A stretch of 45,415 bases of DNA from a virus. The DNA is taken from the IMG/VR virus record IMGVR_UViG_3300048588_000447, positions 1 to 45,415 of that record; one strand, written 5' to 3'. Of this stretch, positions 1-8,068 are shown piece after piece; position 1 is the first letter of the stretch; the number at the start of each line of letters is the position of its first letter. The position numbers and the translations under genes are program-made. The notes beneath the pieces are model-generated. The model did not search any database, had not been told where the DNA came from, and saw nothing but the letters and a program-made list of their open reading frames with translations.

Positions 1-83
1 TGGTCGACCAGCGCGACGAGACTTTGCGCGAAGCTGAAACGCCGCATTCGATCATTCAGCGCAACCAGGATAGCGGCAAATGA
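1..83 (+). CDS. C-terminal end of a gene cut by the left edge
   Basis: An open frame enters from the left edge at base 3 and stops at TGA 81-83, giving a 26-residue polar tail ending in QDSGK. No start is visible and no family can be named. Its stop overlaps an ATG at 80, the same ATGA coupling seen throughout the plus-strand operon, which is the main reason to believe it is a real gene end. If the molecule is circular, it would belong to the rightward early transcript and could be a regulator, but nothing in the sequence shows that. Confidence 0.35.
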   Translation, partial: VDQRDETLREAETPHSIIQRNQDSGK

Positions 84-140
84 CGGCGCCCGTAACTCAG
101 ACGGCGCTGTGCGCACGCGATGCGAAAATGCTGCGCCTGT

Positions 141-386
141 TCAGCTCTGCTTTGGAAAGAGGTCAGGTGCGCGCTCCACAATCCGCGCCCACCTCTCCAG
201 CAGCGGCTGAGCCCTCAGCATCAAAGCATCCCCCTGAGGGGTCGTCCCAGTGATGGCCGCATCGATCCTCAGCTGCTTCGCCAGCGCCTTGTGGTCGGCC
301 CCTAACGCCATGACCAGGCGCGCGAGCGCGTGTCCCATCGCGTACTCCAACGCGTACACGCGGTCTTCCAGGCTCAACTCATCCAT
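141..386 (-). CDS. Small hypothetical protein (81 aa), opposite to its neighbours
   Basis: An 81-residue, mostly helical protein beginning MDELSLEDRVYALEYAMGHA. The start at 386 is chosen over an upstream in-frame codon because a strong Shine-Dalgarno (GGAGGAG, six bases before the ATG) sits there. Codons have high third-position GC, like the rest of the phage. It is the only minus-strand gene in the left 33 kb, so it probably has its own promoter and may be an accessory (moron-type) gene. No family recognised. A short plus-strand frame (80-253) overlaps it antisense; this minus gene has the better start and codon use. Confidence 0.7.
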   Translation of the reverse strand: MDELSLEDRVYALEYAMGHALARLVMALGADHKALAKQLRIDAAITGTTPQGDALMLRAQPLLERWARIVERAPDLFPKQS

Positions 387-496
387 TTGCGACTCCTCCG
401 TTTCTGCCGGTCGGAGCGTCGCAAGCGCCGGAGTTGCGCGCAAGCGTAGCCCGGCGCGCCTCCTCTCCCCAGAAGCCATGAACAAGGAGCACCCAC

Positions 497-895
497 ATGG
501 CTAATCGCGCACCAAAGCCTGAACTGAAGAAGCCGACCAAAGGCAAAGCCGCCGCCGCAGCTGACGACAGCGAACACGCCGAAGAGGTCGTTAGCGACTT
601 CGACGACGAAAAGTTCGTCGCCCACGTCAAGAACATCCGCTCGCTGAAAACCAAGGCGGCATCGATCCGCGGCGAAATCGGCGCGGCGGTGAAAGCCGGC
701 GAAGAAGACTACGGCATCCATCGCGGCGCCGCTTCGCTCTGGATCAAGCTCGACGGCATGGAAGAAGAAGCACGCATCGCCTTCCTCAAAGCCTTCGACG
801 ACATGCGCACCGCGCTTGGCTACGCGCATCAGGGCGAGCTGTTCAATTCCGATGCCGAGCGCGCCACGTTCGCCGGCCGCGGCGCCGTCACCTAA
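497..895 (+). CDS. Hypothetical phage protein (132 aa), charged N-terminus
   Basis: Begins MANRAPKPELKKPTKGK, with a lysine/alanine-rich then acidic N-terminal tail (residues 1-40). A helical body follows, including repeated acidic patches and the segment IKLDGMEEEARIAFLKAFDD. An AAGGAG ribosome binding site at 484-489 supports the ATG at 497. It opens the plus-strand early operon and is followed 31 bases later by the RuvC-like gene. The family is not recognised with certainty. The length and helical heptads recall small nucleoid-type proteins, but that is only a resemblance. Confidence 0.75.
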   Translation: MANRAPKPELKKPTKGKAAAAADDSEHAEEVVSDFDDEKFVAHVKNIRSLKTKAASIRGEIGAAVKAGEEDYGIHRGAASLWIKLDGMEEEARIAFLKAFDDMRTALGYAHQGELFNSDAERATFAGRGAVT

Positions 896-926
896 ACCGG
901 ATCAACGGGGCGGGGGCCTCTTCACC

Positions 927-1466
927 GTGCACATCCTCGGGCTCGATTTCGCGACCAAAACCGGCGTTGCTTATGGCGACGCCGGCGCCCCTGCCTCGCG
1001 CATCGTGACGGAGACGTGGACGCTGCCGAGCGGCGGCGGCGAAGACGTCGGCCCGTGGATGTATGCGCTGCGCAATCACCTGAACGACCGCATGATGCGC
1101 GGCGTCTCGCTGGTCGTGTTCGAAGCACCTTACGTGGCGCGCCACAAAGGCGGCGACGGCAAATGGCGCGAAAGCCCTGATCAAATCCGCCGCGCGTTCG
1201 GCGCCGCCGCGATTTGCGAAGAGCTGGCGTACGCGCGCGGCATCCGCGTGATCGAGGTCGTCACCTCGACGCTCAAGAAAGAATTCTCGGGTCATGGCCG
1301 CAGCGACAAATCGGCGATGATGCGTGCGGCGCGCCGTCGTGGCTTCACCGTGACCAACGATCACGAAGCCGACGCGGCCGCCTGTTTCGTACACGGCGTC
1401 ACGCACTTCGCGCCTGAGCGCGCCGCGACTTACGACCCGCTGTTCTCCGGGGGCGTGCGTGAATGA
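927..1466 (+). CDS. RuvC-like crossover junction endonuclease
   Basis: A 179-residue RNase H-fold nuclease of the RuvC type. It would resolve Holliday junctions or trim branched replication and recombination intermediates before packaging. Visible catalytic carboxylates: D7 in LGLDFATKTGVA, E66 in VVFEAPY, and the C-terminal acidic pair in DHEADAAA (about D145 to D149). The GTG at 927 puts the first beta-strand (VHILGLD) at the N-terminus as expected and has a G-rich stretch upstream. Longer frames starting at 816 read through the end of the previous gene and are less likely. It overlaps the next gene by four bases. Confidence 0.85.
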   Translation: MHILGLDFATKTGVAYGDAGAPASRIVTETWTLPSGGGEDVGPWMYALRNHLNDRMMRGVSLVVFEAPYVARHKGGDGKWRESPDQIRRAFGAAAICEELAYARGIRVIEVVTSTLKKEFSGHGRSDKSAMMRAARRRGFTVTNDHEADAAACFVHGVTHFAPERAATYDPLFSGGVRE

Positions 1467-1765
1467 ACATCCCACCTTACGACGCGCTTCCGGGCTTCTC
1501 GCTCTCGACGGGCATGCGCGAGATCGCGGCCTATTATGGCATCCGCGTGCGCTCCCTGAAGCGCAAGGATGCCCGCCACGGCCTTCACGTCACCGAAGCG
1601 CGCGATGCGCTGTTCTACAAGATGACGGAGAAGCACGGCTGGAGCGCCGAGCGCGTGGCCCAAGCGCTCCACTGCTCACCACGCACCGTCAAGGATGGCG
1701 CGGATCGTCACCGCGCCGCCATCGCCCTCTTCCGCGACACGCATGCCATCAAGGAGACGTCGTGA
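1463..1765 (+). CDS. Small helix-turn-helix protein
   Basis: A 100-residue protein with a C-terminal helix-turn-helix-like stretch around GWSAERVAQALHCSPRTV (residues 60-78). This is reminiscent of the DnaA C-terminal or sigma-type DNA-binding helices. The N-terminal half has a second short motif (MREIAAYYGIRVRSLKRKD) that also looks like a recognition helix pair. It is coupled by ATGA to the RuvC-like gene upstream and by GTGA to the small membrane protein downstream. A role in early gene control or origin recognition is inference from fold and location only. Confidence 0.75.
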   Translation: MNIPPYDALPGFSLSTGMREIAAYYGIRVRSLKRKDARHGLHVTEARDALFYKMTEKHGWSAERVAQALHCSPRTVKDGADRHRAAIALFRDTHAIKETS

Positions 1766-1905
1766 CCGACCTCACCAACACTGCGCACGTCATCGGTTTC
1801 GTCATCGGCGCGTACTGGCCGGCGATCGTCGGCGGTGCGTTCATCGCTGTGTCGATCATCGGCATCATCGCTTTGCTGGTGACTGCGTCGAAGGTGCACG
1901 GATGA
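1762..1905 (+). CDS. Small membrane protein (47 aa)
   Basis: A 47-residue protein with one or two hydrophobic segments (about residues 10-42, including GAYWPAIVGGAFIAVSIIGI) and a short basic tail. It starts at GTG 1762, overlapping the previous stop (GTGA), and its own stop overlaps the methylase ATG, so it sits fully inside the operon. Such miniproteins in early phage operons can be membrane-acting host-takeover or superinfection-exclusion proteins. Nothing here identifies which. Confidence 0.65.
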   Translation: MTDLTNTAHVIGFVIGAYWPAIVGGAFIAVSIIGIIALLVTASKVHG

Positions 1906-2546
1906 GCGTTGCACTTCCCGCTGGCCCGTTCGGTTGCATTCTTGCGGACCCGCCTTGGCGCTTCAAAACCTACAGCGCGAAAGGCCGTGGCCGCAGCCCT
2001 GATGGTGTGTCGCGCGCGGCGCAACGCCGAAACCAGCCCGAAAATCACTACCAGACGATGACGATCGACGACATCAAGGCGCTGCCCGTCGCCGATGTCG
2101 CCGCGCGCGATTGTGTGTTGATCCTCTGGTACGTCGCACCGCTGCTGCCGGAAGCGCTCGAGGTCGGCCGTGCATGGGGCTTCAAGTACAAAACGACCGG
2201 CTTCACGTGGGCAAAGCTGCGCCGCGAGACCTCGAAGCGCGCCGCGTTGCACGAAGAACGCTGGCACAAGCTCTTCCCGCTCGGCACCGGCTATTGGACG
2301 CGCGCCAATCCCGAACAATGCCTGCTGTTTACGCGCGGCAAGCCAAAGCGCCTCTCTGCGGCGGTGCGCGAGCTGATCGTCGCGCCGCGCCGCGAGCACT
2401 CCCGCAAGCCTGACGAGCAATACGAGAGCATCGAGCAGCTGGTCGCCGGTCCTTACCTCGAACTCTTCTCTCGCACTGCCCGTCCCGGCTGGTCTGCGTG
2501 GGGCAACGAAATCGGAAAATTCGACGCCGCGAAGGAGCGCGCCTGA
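1902..2546 (+). CDS. MT-A70-family adenine-N6 DNA methyltransferase
   Basis: A 214-residue MT-A70-like methylase that would transfer a methyl group from S-adenosylmethionine to adenine N6 in DNA. The DPPW catalytic motif is visible near residues 16-19 (ILADPPWRFKTY). It is followed by the typical NHYQTMTIDDIKALPV segment, and the C-terminal PGWSAWGNEIG is characteristic of the family. No partner endonuclease is adjacent, so it is an orphan methylase. Likely uses are protection from host restriction or altering methylation-dependent transcription. It is coupled to genes on both sides by four- and one-base overlaps, two genes upstream of a GcrA homologue. Confidence 0.92.
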   Translation: MSVALPAGPFGCILADPPWRFKTYSAKGRGRSPDGVSRAAQRRNQPENHYQTMTIDDIKALPVADVAARDCVLILWYVAPLLPEALEVGRAWGFKYKTTGFTWAKLRRETSKRAALHEERWHKLFPLGTGYWTRANPEQCLLFTRGKPKRLSAAVRELIVAPRREHSRKPDEQYESIEQLVAGPYLELFSRTARPGWSAWGNEIGKFDAAKERA

Positions 2547-2815
2547 TGTCTCGCCTACGTTCCGTTCACCAGCTCACACCGCAGGAAGCCGAGCTGCAAT
2601 CGGCGGTGCTGAAGCCTGGCGACACCAGCGACCATTGCGACAGCGACGGCGCCAAGCGGCTGGCGCAACGCATCGAGCAATACTGGCGCGAGCGCGGTTA
2701 CGCCGTCGATATGAAGCTGATCGAGGGCGCCTTCATCGCAGCGATGCGGTCGACACGCGTCGATATCCGCAGCGACATGGTCAACGGCATGCCGCGCCGG
2801 GGTGTCGCCGAATGA
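2546..2815 (+). CDS. Hypothetical protein (89 aa)
   Basis: Starts at ATG 2546, overlapping the methylase stop by one base (TGATG), and ends inside the GcrA start. Polar N-terminal half, then a helical segment RLAQRIEQYWRERGYAVDM resembling small phage proteins that carry an amphipathic helix. No family recognised. Its position between an adenine methylase and a GcrA-family regulator suggests it is part of the same early regulatory cassette. Confidence 0.75.
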   Translation: MSRLRSVHQLTPQEAELQSAVLKPGDTSDHCDSDGAKRLAQRIEQYWRERGYAVDMKLIEGAFIAAMRSTRVDIRSDMVNGMPRRGVAE

Positions 2816-3306
2816 ACGCGCAGCTGCCCGCCCTTTCGACGGCCTGGACCGATGAACGCATCGCGGAACTGCGCGAGCTGGCGGGCCAAGGGCTGACGGC
2901 GGCGCAAATCGCGTTCCGCATGAAGCCGTTCACCGAATTGGCGATCGTTGGCCGCTGTGCACGGCTTGGCATCGAGCTTGGTGTGAAGCCGCCGCCGAAG
3001 CCAAAGGGCCGGCCGCGCGTCGAAGTCGAAGAAGACGATCCAATGTTCGGGATCGCGGCCCCAGCGCGCGAAGATGCGTGGAACCCGATCGGTGACGCCG
3101 AGCCCGTCGCCATGATCGATGCACTGAACGCGCAATGCCCGTGGCCGATCGGCGAAGGCGTCACCAGCATGTGCTGCGGCCGATCGAAGGGCGAAAAGCT
3201 CCCCTATTGCCCCGAGCATACAGCGCTTGCGTACGACGGCGGCCGCTATCGCCGGCCATCGGCTTTCGTTTCCCAATTCATCCAAGCAGCGAGCCGCTAC
3301 AGATGA
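2812..3306 (+). CDS. gcrA: GcrA-family cell cycle regulator
   Basis: A 164-residue GcrA-like protein. N-terminal helix-turn-helix: WTDERIAELRELAGQGLTAA then an ...IVGRCARLGIEL recognition helix. A proline/lysine-rich linker (KPPPKPKGRPRVE) follows. The conserved C-terminal part contains CPWPIGEG, then a Cys pair (MCCGRS), then PYCPEH. In Caulobacter, GcrA binds sigma70-RNA polymerase and activates promoters, many of them carrying CcrM-methylated GANTC sites. A phage copy could redirect host transcription toward S-phase programmes or phage promoters. ATGA overlaps link it to both neighbours. Family assignment is firm; the role in this phage is inference. Confidence 0.88.
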   Translation: MNAQLPALSTAWTDERIAELRELAGQGLTAAQIAFRMKPFTELAIVGRCARLGIELGVKPPPKPKGRPRVEVEEDDPMFGIAAPAREDAWNPIGDAEPVAMIDALNAQCPWPIGEGVTSMCCGRSKGEKLPYCPEHTALAYDGGRYRRPSAFVSQFIQAASRYR

Positions 3307-4145
3307 CCTATCGCCTGATCACCACCGACGGAATTCAGCCGCCGGAGCGCTCGCCCATCGATCGCGGGCCGAAACCTACGTTCGACTGGATTCCGATCGC
3401 GAACCTGCGCGTGAATGAAGCGTATCAGCGCCCGATCACGCGGCACAACATCAGCGCGATCCGCAACATCGCGACCAAGTTTCAATGGCTGAAGTTCGGC
3501 GCGCTTCGTGTGGCCCCGATCCAAGCCACCAGCCCCCAGCTCTATTCCGTCATCGACGGCCAGCACCGCGCCACCGCGTTGGCGCTGCTGAAGGTCGCCC
3601 ATGCGCCTTGCCTGATTTCCGAAGCCACCGAAGCCGAGCAAGCCGCCGCGTTCACGGCCATCAACACGTCCGTCATTCGCGTGCACACCCTCACCGCCTT
3701 CAACGCATCGATCGTTGCCGGCGATCCTTCCGCGATGGCGCTGAAGCAGCTCTGCGAAAGCGCTGGGGTCACGATCTGCCCCTACCCGATCCAATCATCA
3801 GCGATGAACCGGGGTCAAACGCTCGCGATCGGCACGCTGCAGAGCGCCGTGAAGCGCTTCGGTGTCGATGCGCTCAAACTGGCGCTGCGGTGTATCAGCG
3901 AAACATCGAACAACCTTCCCGGCGCCGTGCACGCCAACGCGATCTGGGCGCTTTGCGAGATTATCCACGCCCAGCCACGCCTGCCATCGGCGAAGGCCTT
4001 CATCCCGCTCTTTGAAGTCATCGAACTCGACGCCCTCGATAGCGATGCCCGCGCCGAGAAGCCCCGCTATGCCGGCGACACCGCGCGCGCCCGTTTGCGT
4101 GACAAGATCAAAGCCGCCGTTGATGCGGCGAAGGTGGCGGCATGA
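3303..4145 (+). CDS. ParB/DGQHR-type protein
   Basis: A 280-residue protein with a ParB-N-like core: NEAYQRPITRHNISAIRNIA, then a strand ending VIDGQHRATALALL, in which the DGQHR motif is the hallmark of the ParB/sulfiredoxin-like nucleotide-binding fold. The following segment AAAFTAINTSVIRVHTLTAF is typical of phage and plasmid relatives. The C-terminal half is helical. In ParB the fold binds or hydrolyses CTP; relatives act as DNase or regulatory subunits. Which applies here is unknown. It lies between GcrA and a winged-helix gene in a coupled operon. Confidence 0.75.
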   Translation: MTYRLITTDGIQPPERSPIDRGPKPTFDWIPIANLRVNEAYQRPITRHNISAIRNIATKFQWLKFGALRVAPIQATSPQLYSVIDGQHRATALALLKVAHAPCLISEATEAEQAAAFTAINTSVIRVHTLTAFNASIVAGDPSAMALKQLCESAGVTICPYPIQSSAMNRGQTLAIGTLQSAVKRFGVDALKLALRCISETSNNLPGAVHANAIWALCEIIHAQPRLPSAKAFIPLFEVIELDALDSDARAEKPRYAGDTARARLRDKIKAAVDAAKVAA

Positions 4146-4492
4146 GCGCGGCGCGCTTCCTCGTGGCATTGAGCCAGATCAAGCCGTCAAAACTGACGCT
4201 GCGCGCGTGCGCAGTGCTGATGATCTTGGCCGAAGAAGCCGAGCCGGTGAAGTTTGGCGAACTGGCGACGCTCGCGGAGATCCCGAAAGCGGCGCTTGTT
4301 CACATCGTCGATCGCTTAGAGGCCGCCGGATTAGCCCAACGCGTCAAGGGGCCGAAGTGGCGCGAGCGTGTCTTGGTGCAGATCGCGCCAAAGGGCGTCG
4401 AACTGGCTCAGGCGATCAACCGAAAATATGCAGTCGGGGTTTCGGGGCGTGAACGAAACACGGCGCGCGCTGATGTAGCGGTGAAGGCATGA
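4142..4492 (+). CDS. MarR-like winged-helix regulator
   Basis: A 116-residue winged-helix protein. A helix KLTLRACAVLMILAEEAE is followed by the DNA-recognition region FGELATLAEIPKAALVHIVD and the wing RLEAAGLAQRVKGPKWRERV, with a C-terminal helix. This is the MarR layout, shortened (MarR proteins are usually about 140-150 residues), so dimerisation helices are partly missing. It is probably a phage transcription regulator. ATGA overlap with the ParB-like gene; its stop overlaps the next start. Confidence 0.8.
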   Translation: MSAARFLVALSQIKPSKLTLRACAVLMILAEEAEPVKFGELATLAEIPKAALVHIVDRLEAAGLAQRVKGPKWRERVLVQIAPKGVELAQAINRKYAVGVSGRERNTARADVAVKA

Positions 4493-5346
4493 CAAAACGC
4501 GCCGGCGCCACCCCGTACGAATCCGAAGCAGCGATGTGCGCGCAGTTCTGCGACTGGGTGCGCCTCAAAGGGTGGACGCCGTACGCCGAAACGGCTGGCT
4601 GGGACGTTCTGTGCGTGGCGCCTGACGGCTTCCAGATCGGCGTGCAGGCCAAGCTTTTGCTTAATCCCGCCGTCGTCTGCCAAGCCATCGAAGAAAACGG
4701 ATGGTTTGGGACAAATCCGGTAGGCCCAGACTGCCGGGCTGTGCTGGTGCCGGCCGCAAAGGCGCAAAACGGCCTGAGTCGCATATGCGCCGCGTTGGGC
4801 GTCACGGTGATCAAGGCCGCGGGACCAGGCGAAATCACTAAGCGCGGCATGATCGCGCTGGAATCGAGCAGCTGGGGCGGACGCATCCATCGGAGCGCGT
4901 TCGATCCTGATCTACCAAGCGCGCGCGACCCGTGGAAGATGCGCGAATGGTACGACCTCTGCACGGGGCAGCGTCACGATCTCCCCGACTACGTGCCTGA
5001 CGTCGTCGCTGGCGCTTCTGGACCAGTGCAGCTTACTGATTGGAAGGTGCGCGCGATCAAGATTTCGATCCTTGCGCAGCGCCAGGGCTACGTCACGCGC
5101 CAAGACTTCGCGGATCTGAAAATATCGATTCACCGCTGGCTGACGCTGTCGTGGCTCACCTATCACCCGACAGATCGCGGTCGGCTCGTGCCCTGCAGAA
5201 TGCCCGATTTCAAGGCGCAGCACCCGCGCAATTACGCCGAGATCGAAGCCGACTTCGAAAAATGGAAGCCGAAGCCATCTGGGCTTTTGGCATCCGTCGA
5301 AAATGCCCCTCCCCCTGATCGCGCCGGCAAGGTGACAGCAGAATGA
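4489..5346 (+). CDS. Hypothetical protein with PD-(D/E)XK-like N-terminus
   Basis: 285 residues. The N-terminal 60 residues fit a restriction-endonuclease-like core: E11/E13 in the first helix, D39 in GWDVLCVAP and Q53-x-K55 in FQIGVQAK, spaced like the D...(E/Q)xK active site of VRR-NUC or Holliday-resolvase type nucleases. The next helix (NPAVVCQAIEENGWF) and strand (CRAVLVPA) also fit. The C-terminal 150 residues are unassigned and contain a winged-helix-like patch (RQGYVTRQDFADLKISIHRW). Nuclease function is inferred from motif spacing only. Confidence 0.7.
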   Translation: MTKRAGATPYESEAAMCAQFCDWVRLKGWTPYAETAGWDVLCVAPDGFQIGVQAKLLLNPAVVCQAIEENGWFGTNPVGPDCRAVLVPAAKAQNGLSRICAALGVTVIKAAGPGEITKRGMIALESSSWGGRIHRSAFDPDLPSARDPWKMREWYDLCTGQRHDLPDYVPDVVAGASGPVQLTDWKVRAIKISILAQRQGYVTRQDFADLKISIHRWLTLSWLTYHPTDRGRLVPCRMPDFKAQHPRNYAEIEADFEKWKPKPSGLLASVENAPPPDRAGKVTAE

Positions 5347-6431
5347 CTGACCTTACCGCCCCGCTCACACCACCAGATTGCGACATCAGCGACTTCGACC
5401 GCATGGCGCTCGACATCAAGCGCATGCGCGGATCGAAGTTCGATGCTGGCCTCGACGATAGCGCCTGGCGCGCCGGCCTGAACCTTTGGATGTCGGCTTG
5501 GCATGCCCGGCCCGCGGCGTCGCTCGACAACGACGATGAAGCGCTGACCGTCGCCGCCGGTTTGCGCGATCTGAAGAAGTGGAAGCGGATCAAAACCAAG
5601 GCGATGCTTGAGCATTGGGTGCTCTGCAGCGATGGCCGCCTCTATCACAAGACGCTTTCGGAACTGGCCTTAGAGGCTTGGCTGGAAAAGCTCAGCCAGC
5701 GCAAATCCAGCGGCGCCGGCAATGCAAAGCGCTGGGGTGCGAAGTTCGATCCTGATCAGGTTCAGGCCGACATCGACATCGCCTGCGAGCACCTCGAACG
5801 GCTCAATCCGGACTCCCGGGCGCTCGTCAAAGCGCGCCGCCGACACGGCAAACGCATTCCCGATGGGACAGAAAAACCCGGCGCGCCGCAATCCCACCGG
5901 GACAAAACTCCCCAGGGAGAAAAGTCGCAAGGGAATGGAATGGAAGGGAATGGAGAGGAAGAAGCTAAACCTTCACCCACTGAGCCTGAGGCCGCGCACG
6001 GCGCCACCAGCACGGTGGAGTGGATCGAAAAACGCCTGCCGCTGATTTTGGGCAAGGTCGCGAACCTCGACCCGACAAGCCCCGGCATCCGCAACATCGC
6101 GGCCCTTCGCAAGCTCGAAGCCGAAGGGCTCGATTTCGAACTCGACATCCTGCCGGCGCTGATCGCTGTCGGCGCATCCTGGAACAACCCGCGGCGCCCG
6201 ATTTACAGCTGGGGGCTCCGTGCCTTCGGCGACATGGCGCACGCCAACCACCAACGCCGAACGGAGACACGCGATGCAAGCGCAATTGCTCACGACGGAA
6301 GAACTCGCACACCGGGACCGAAGCTTGGCGGGCTACGTCGAGCGGCACTTCAAGATCAGGCTCGACGAGCGTCCGAACCCGGGGAACACGCAGATGACGT
6401 TGGTGGCGATCGCGACCAGCTCAACCCCTGA
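5343..6431 (+). CDS. DUF1376 (YdaU-like) replication-associated protein
   Basis: 362 residues. The N-terminal ~120 residues match the DUF1376/YdaU pattern of phage replication modules, ending in the signature CSDGRLYHKTLSELALEAW and a basic stretch (KLSQRKSSGAGNAKRW). A charged low-complexity linker follows (about 180-225), then a helical C-terminal region (WIEKRLPLILGKVANLD) resembling the second half of replisome-organiser proteins. The last ~52 codons overlap the next gene by 158 bases in another frame and have markedly poorer third-position GC, so this tail is probably overprinted or dispensable. Confidence 0.78.
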   Translation: MTDLTAPLTPPDCDISDFDRMALDIKRMRGSKFDAGLDDSAWRAGLNLWMSAWHARPAASLDNDDEALTVAAGLRDLKKWKRIKTKAMLEHWVLCSDGRLYHKTLSELALEAWLEKLSQRKSSGAGNAKRWGAKFDPDQVQADIDIACEHLERLNPDSRALVKARRRHGKRIPDGTEKPGAPQSHRDKTPQGEKSQGNGMEGNGEEEAKPSPTEPEAAHGATSTVEWIEKRLPLILGKVANLDPTSPGIRNIAALRKLEAEGLDFELDILPALIAVGASWNNPRRPIYSWGLRAFGDMAHANHQRRTETRDASAIAHDGRTRTPGPKLGGLRRAALQDQARRASEPGEHADDVGGDRDQLNP

Positions 6432-6945
6432 TCAGAAAGGCGCAATCTTGGCCGTCACCGATGGCCTGAAGCCGTCGACGCCGGCTGAAATCGACGACGC
6501 GCTGATCAAGCTGAACGAACTCGTGGACCCGCCCTACGATTCTGATGCCGAAACGCGCCTCAGCGAATACCGGGCGCGGCTGCTGACCTATCCGCGCGAC
6601 GCCGTGCTGACCGCGCTGCACGAGTGGCCGGACCGCCACGTGAAGTGGCCGAAATGGTCCGAGCTGCGCGACGCGCTCGAAGGCTTGTCGCTGCGCCGGC
6701 GCCGCATGTTGGTGGCGATCCAGGGCATGAACGCCAAACAGACCGAAGACGAACTTTATCCGCCGGGGAGCGAAGCCGACCTCGAGGAGGTGCGCGCTAT
6801 CCGCGATCGCACACTGGCCGCGCTTCAAGGCTCGGGGCGACCCAAGAAACCGGAGCGCCGCCCAATCGATGATCGGCTCGAAGCGATGCGCGCCGCGGAA
6901 GCCGATCATGTCGAAGCTGCGCTGCATCAGGAGTCCGCACAATGA
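6274..6945 (+). CDS. Hypothetical protein, possible helicase-loader or replication partner
   Basis: 223 residues from ATG 6274 (GGAGAC upstream); an in-frame ATG at 6394 is an alternative start. Between 6274 and 6394 the codons in this frame have the high third-position GC of real phage genes while the overlapping upstream frame does not, favouring the longer form. The sequence is helical with EIDDALIKLNELVDPP and a conserved-looking WPDRHVKWPKWSELRDAL, and a basic tail. Similar proteins sit after DUF1376 genes in alphaproteobacterial phages and may load the host helicase; that role is inference. Confidence 0.75.
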   Translation: MQAQLLTTEELAHRDRSLAGYVERHFKIRLDERPNPGNTQMTLVAIATSSTPDQKGAILAVTDGLKPSTPAEIDDALIKLNELVDPPYDSDAETRLSEYRARLLTYPRDAVLTALHEWPDRHVKWPKWSELRDALEGLSLRRRRMLVAIQGMNAKQTEDELYPPGSEADLEEVRAIRDRTLAALQGSGRPKKPERRPIDDRLEAMRAAEADHVEAALHQESAQ

Positions 6946-7538
6946 GCGCCGCCACCATAAGCGCGCTGACGCGCATCGACCCCGCCGCCGCCGCGCAAAC
7001 CACAGCGGCCGTGTTCGACGAAGAGCTGGAGATGATGGCGGGCATCGCCAACGACATCGCTAACCAAACGAAGGATCAGCGCTGGGTGAGCATTGCGCTG
7101 GCCTTGCTCGGCGCGCGGCGGACTGTTCGCGCGGCGCTCAAGCAGACCGACGCGCCGGGTGCGTGCATTTGTGAAAATGCGAGCTGCAATTACTGCACCG
7201 GGCAAGGCGCTGAACAACCGAGAGATCCGCGAGACCAGCGCTTCGCGTCGCTAAGCTCCGATCAGCACTTCGTGTCGCTGATGCGAGCCGAGGCGCGGCT
7301 CGCCCTCTTCCGCGCTGGCGACTTCTCGCCCGCGCACGTGAGCCACAACGAGGCGGTCGCGTTCGGGAACTATCTGGCGGCGCTTGGATGGTCGCTCGTG
7401 CGCAATGGCGTCTATCGACTTGGAAACGAGCAAATCGTCTATTTCCGCAATGACGGGAAAACGTGGTGGACTTGGGAGGAAGAAAAAGACTCCGACGCCA
7501 AGGTCTACAGCATCACCTACACCACGGATGGCATCTAA
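6942..7538 (+). CDS. Hypothetical protein (198 aa)
   Basis: Coupled to the previous gene by ATGA. The N-terminal half is helical with a short cysteine cluster (ACICENASCNYCTG, residues 67-80) that could bind a metal. The C-terminal half has aromatic strands (GWSLVRNGVYRLGNEQIVYF, then TWWTWEEE). No family recognised. Two bases separate its stop from the next start. Confidence 0.75.
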   Translation: MSAATISALTRIDPAAAAQTTAAVFDEELEMMAGIANDIANQTKDQRWVSIALALLGARRTVRAALKQTDAPGACICENASCNYCTGQGAEQPRDPRDQRFASLSSDQHFVSLMRAEARLALFRAGDFSPAHVSHNEAVAFGNYLAALGWSLVRNGVYRLGNEQIVYFRNDGKTWWTWEEEKDSDAKVYSITYTTDGI

Positions 7539-7540
7539 GC

Positions 7541-8068
7541 TTGACCACCACCCCACTCCCCCAAGCGAGCCCGGCCGAAACCGACCTGGTCGCCTTGAAG
7601 GCCGAGATCATCAACCGGCTGCACGCCGCCGCGTTGACGATTCAGGCGCTGCCTGGTGACGGGCCGAAAGGCCCCTACACGCTATGGCCCGCGTATCGGC
7701 ACACCTGGTGGGATGAGGGCAACGAAGCGTCGAAGCTCAGCGCCGCCGACATCACGCGGCGCCTGATCGAAGCCCCGCGCTTTTACCCGACGCCGAAGCA
7801 AATCGACGACTGCTTGCCTACGCTGGCCCTGCTTGATGGAGGCGAGCCGATCTGGCGGCGCATCGTGTCGGCGCGCGCACATCAGCTTTGGTACGACGAG
7901 CCCGGCGGCTGGCGTGGCATCGCTGCGGCCTGCAATGTGAATAACCCTGTCAAGGCCCTGAGGCTCTATTCGAGGGCCATTTCGTATGCCCTCAAAACCC
8001 ACCTAGAACTTCCGCCCGAAATTGCGCCTAACGCTCTGAGCGCAAACGCGAAACATGCGGGGCTGTGA
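7541..8068 (+). CDS. DUF6362-like phage protein
   Basis: 175 residues from a TTG at 7541, two bases after the previous stop; longer frames read back into the previous gene. The pattern LPGDGPKGPYTLWPAYRHTWWDE, then RRLIEAPRFYPTPKQIDDCL, then RIVSARAHQLWY and a degenerate helix-turn-helix matches the DUF6362 type found in alphaproteobacterial phages. There it often lies just before terminase genes and has a DNA-binding C-terminus. The exact role is unknown. The 3' end contains one copy of a 21-bp repeat found again at 8073. Confidence 0.7.
   Translation: MTTTPLPQASPAETDLVALKAEIINRLHAAALTIQALPGDGPKGPYTLWPAYRHTWWDEGNEASKLSAADITRRLIEAPRFYPTPKQIDDCLPTLALLDGGEPIWRRIVSARAHQLWYDEPGGWRGIAAACNVNNPVKALRLYSRAISYALKTHLELPPEIAPNALSANAKHAGL

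Noticed and set aside
80-253. Plus-strand 57-codon frame coupled by ATGA to the left-edge gene
   Set aside because: It overlaps antisense a better gene (141-386) with a strong ribosome binding site, and its second half is low-complexity Pro/Ser/Ala. It may be a real short gene, but evidence is weaker.
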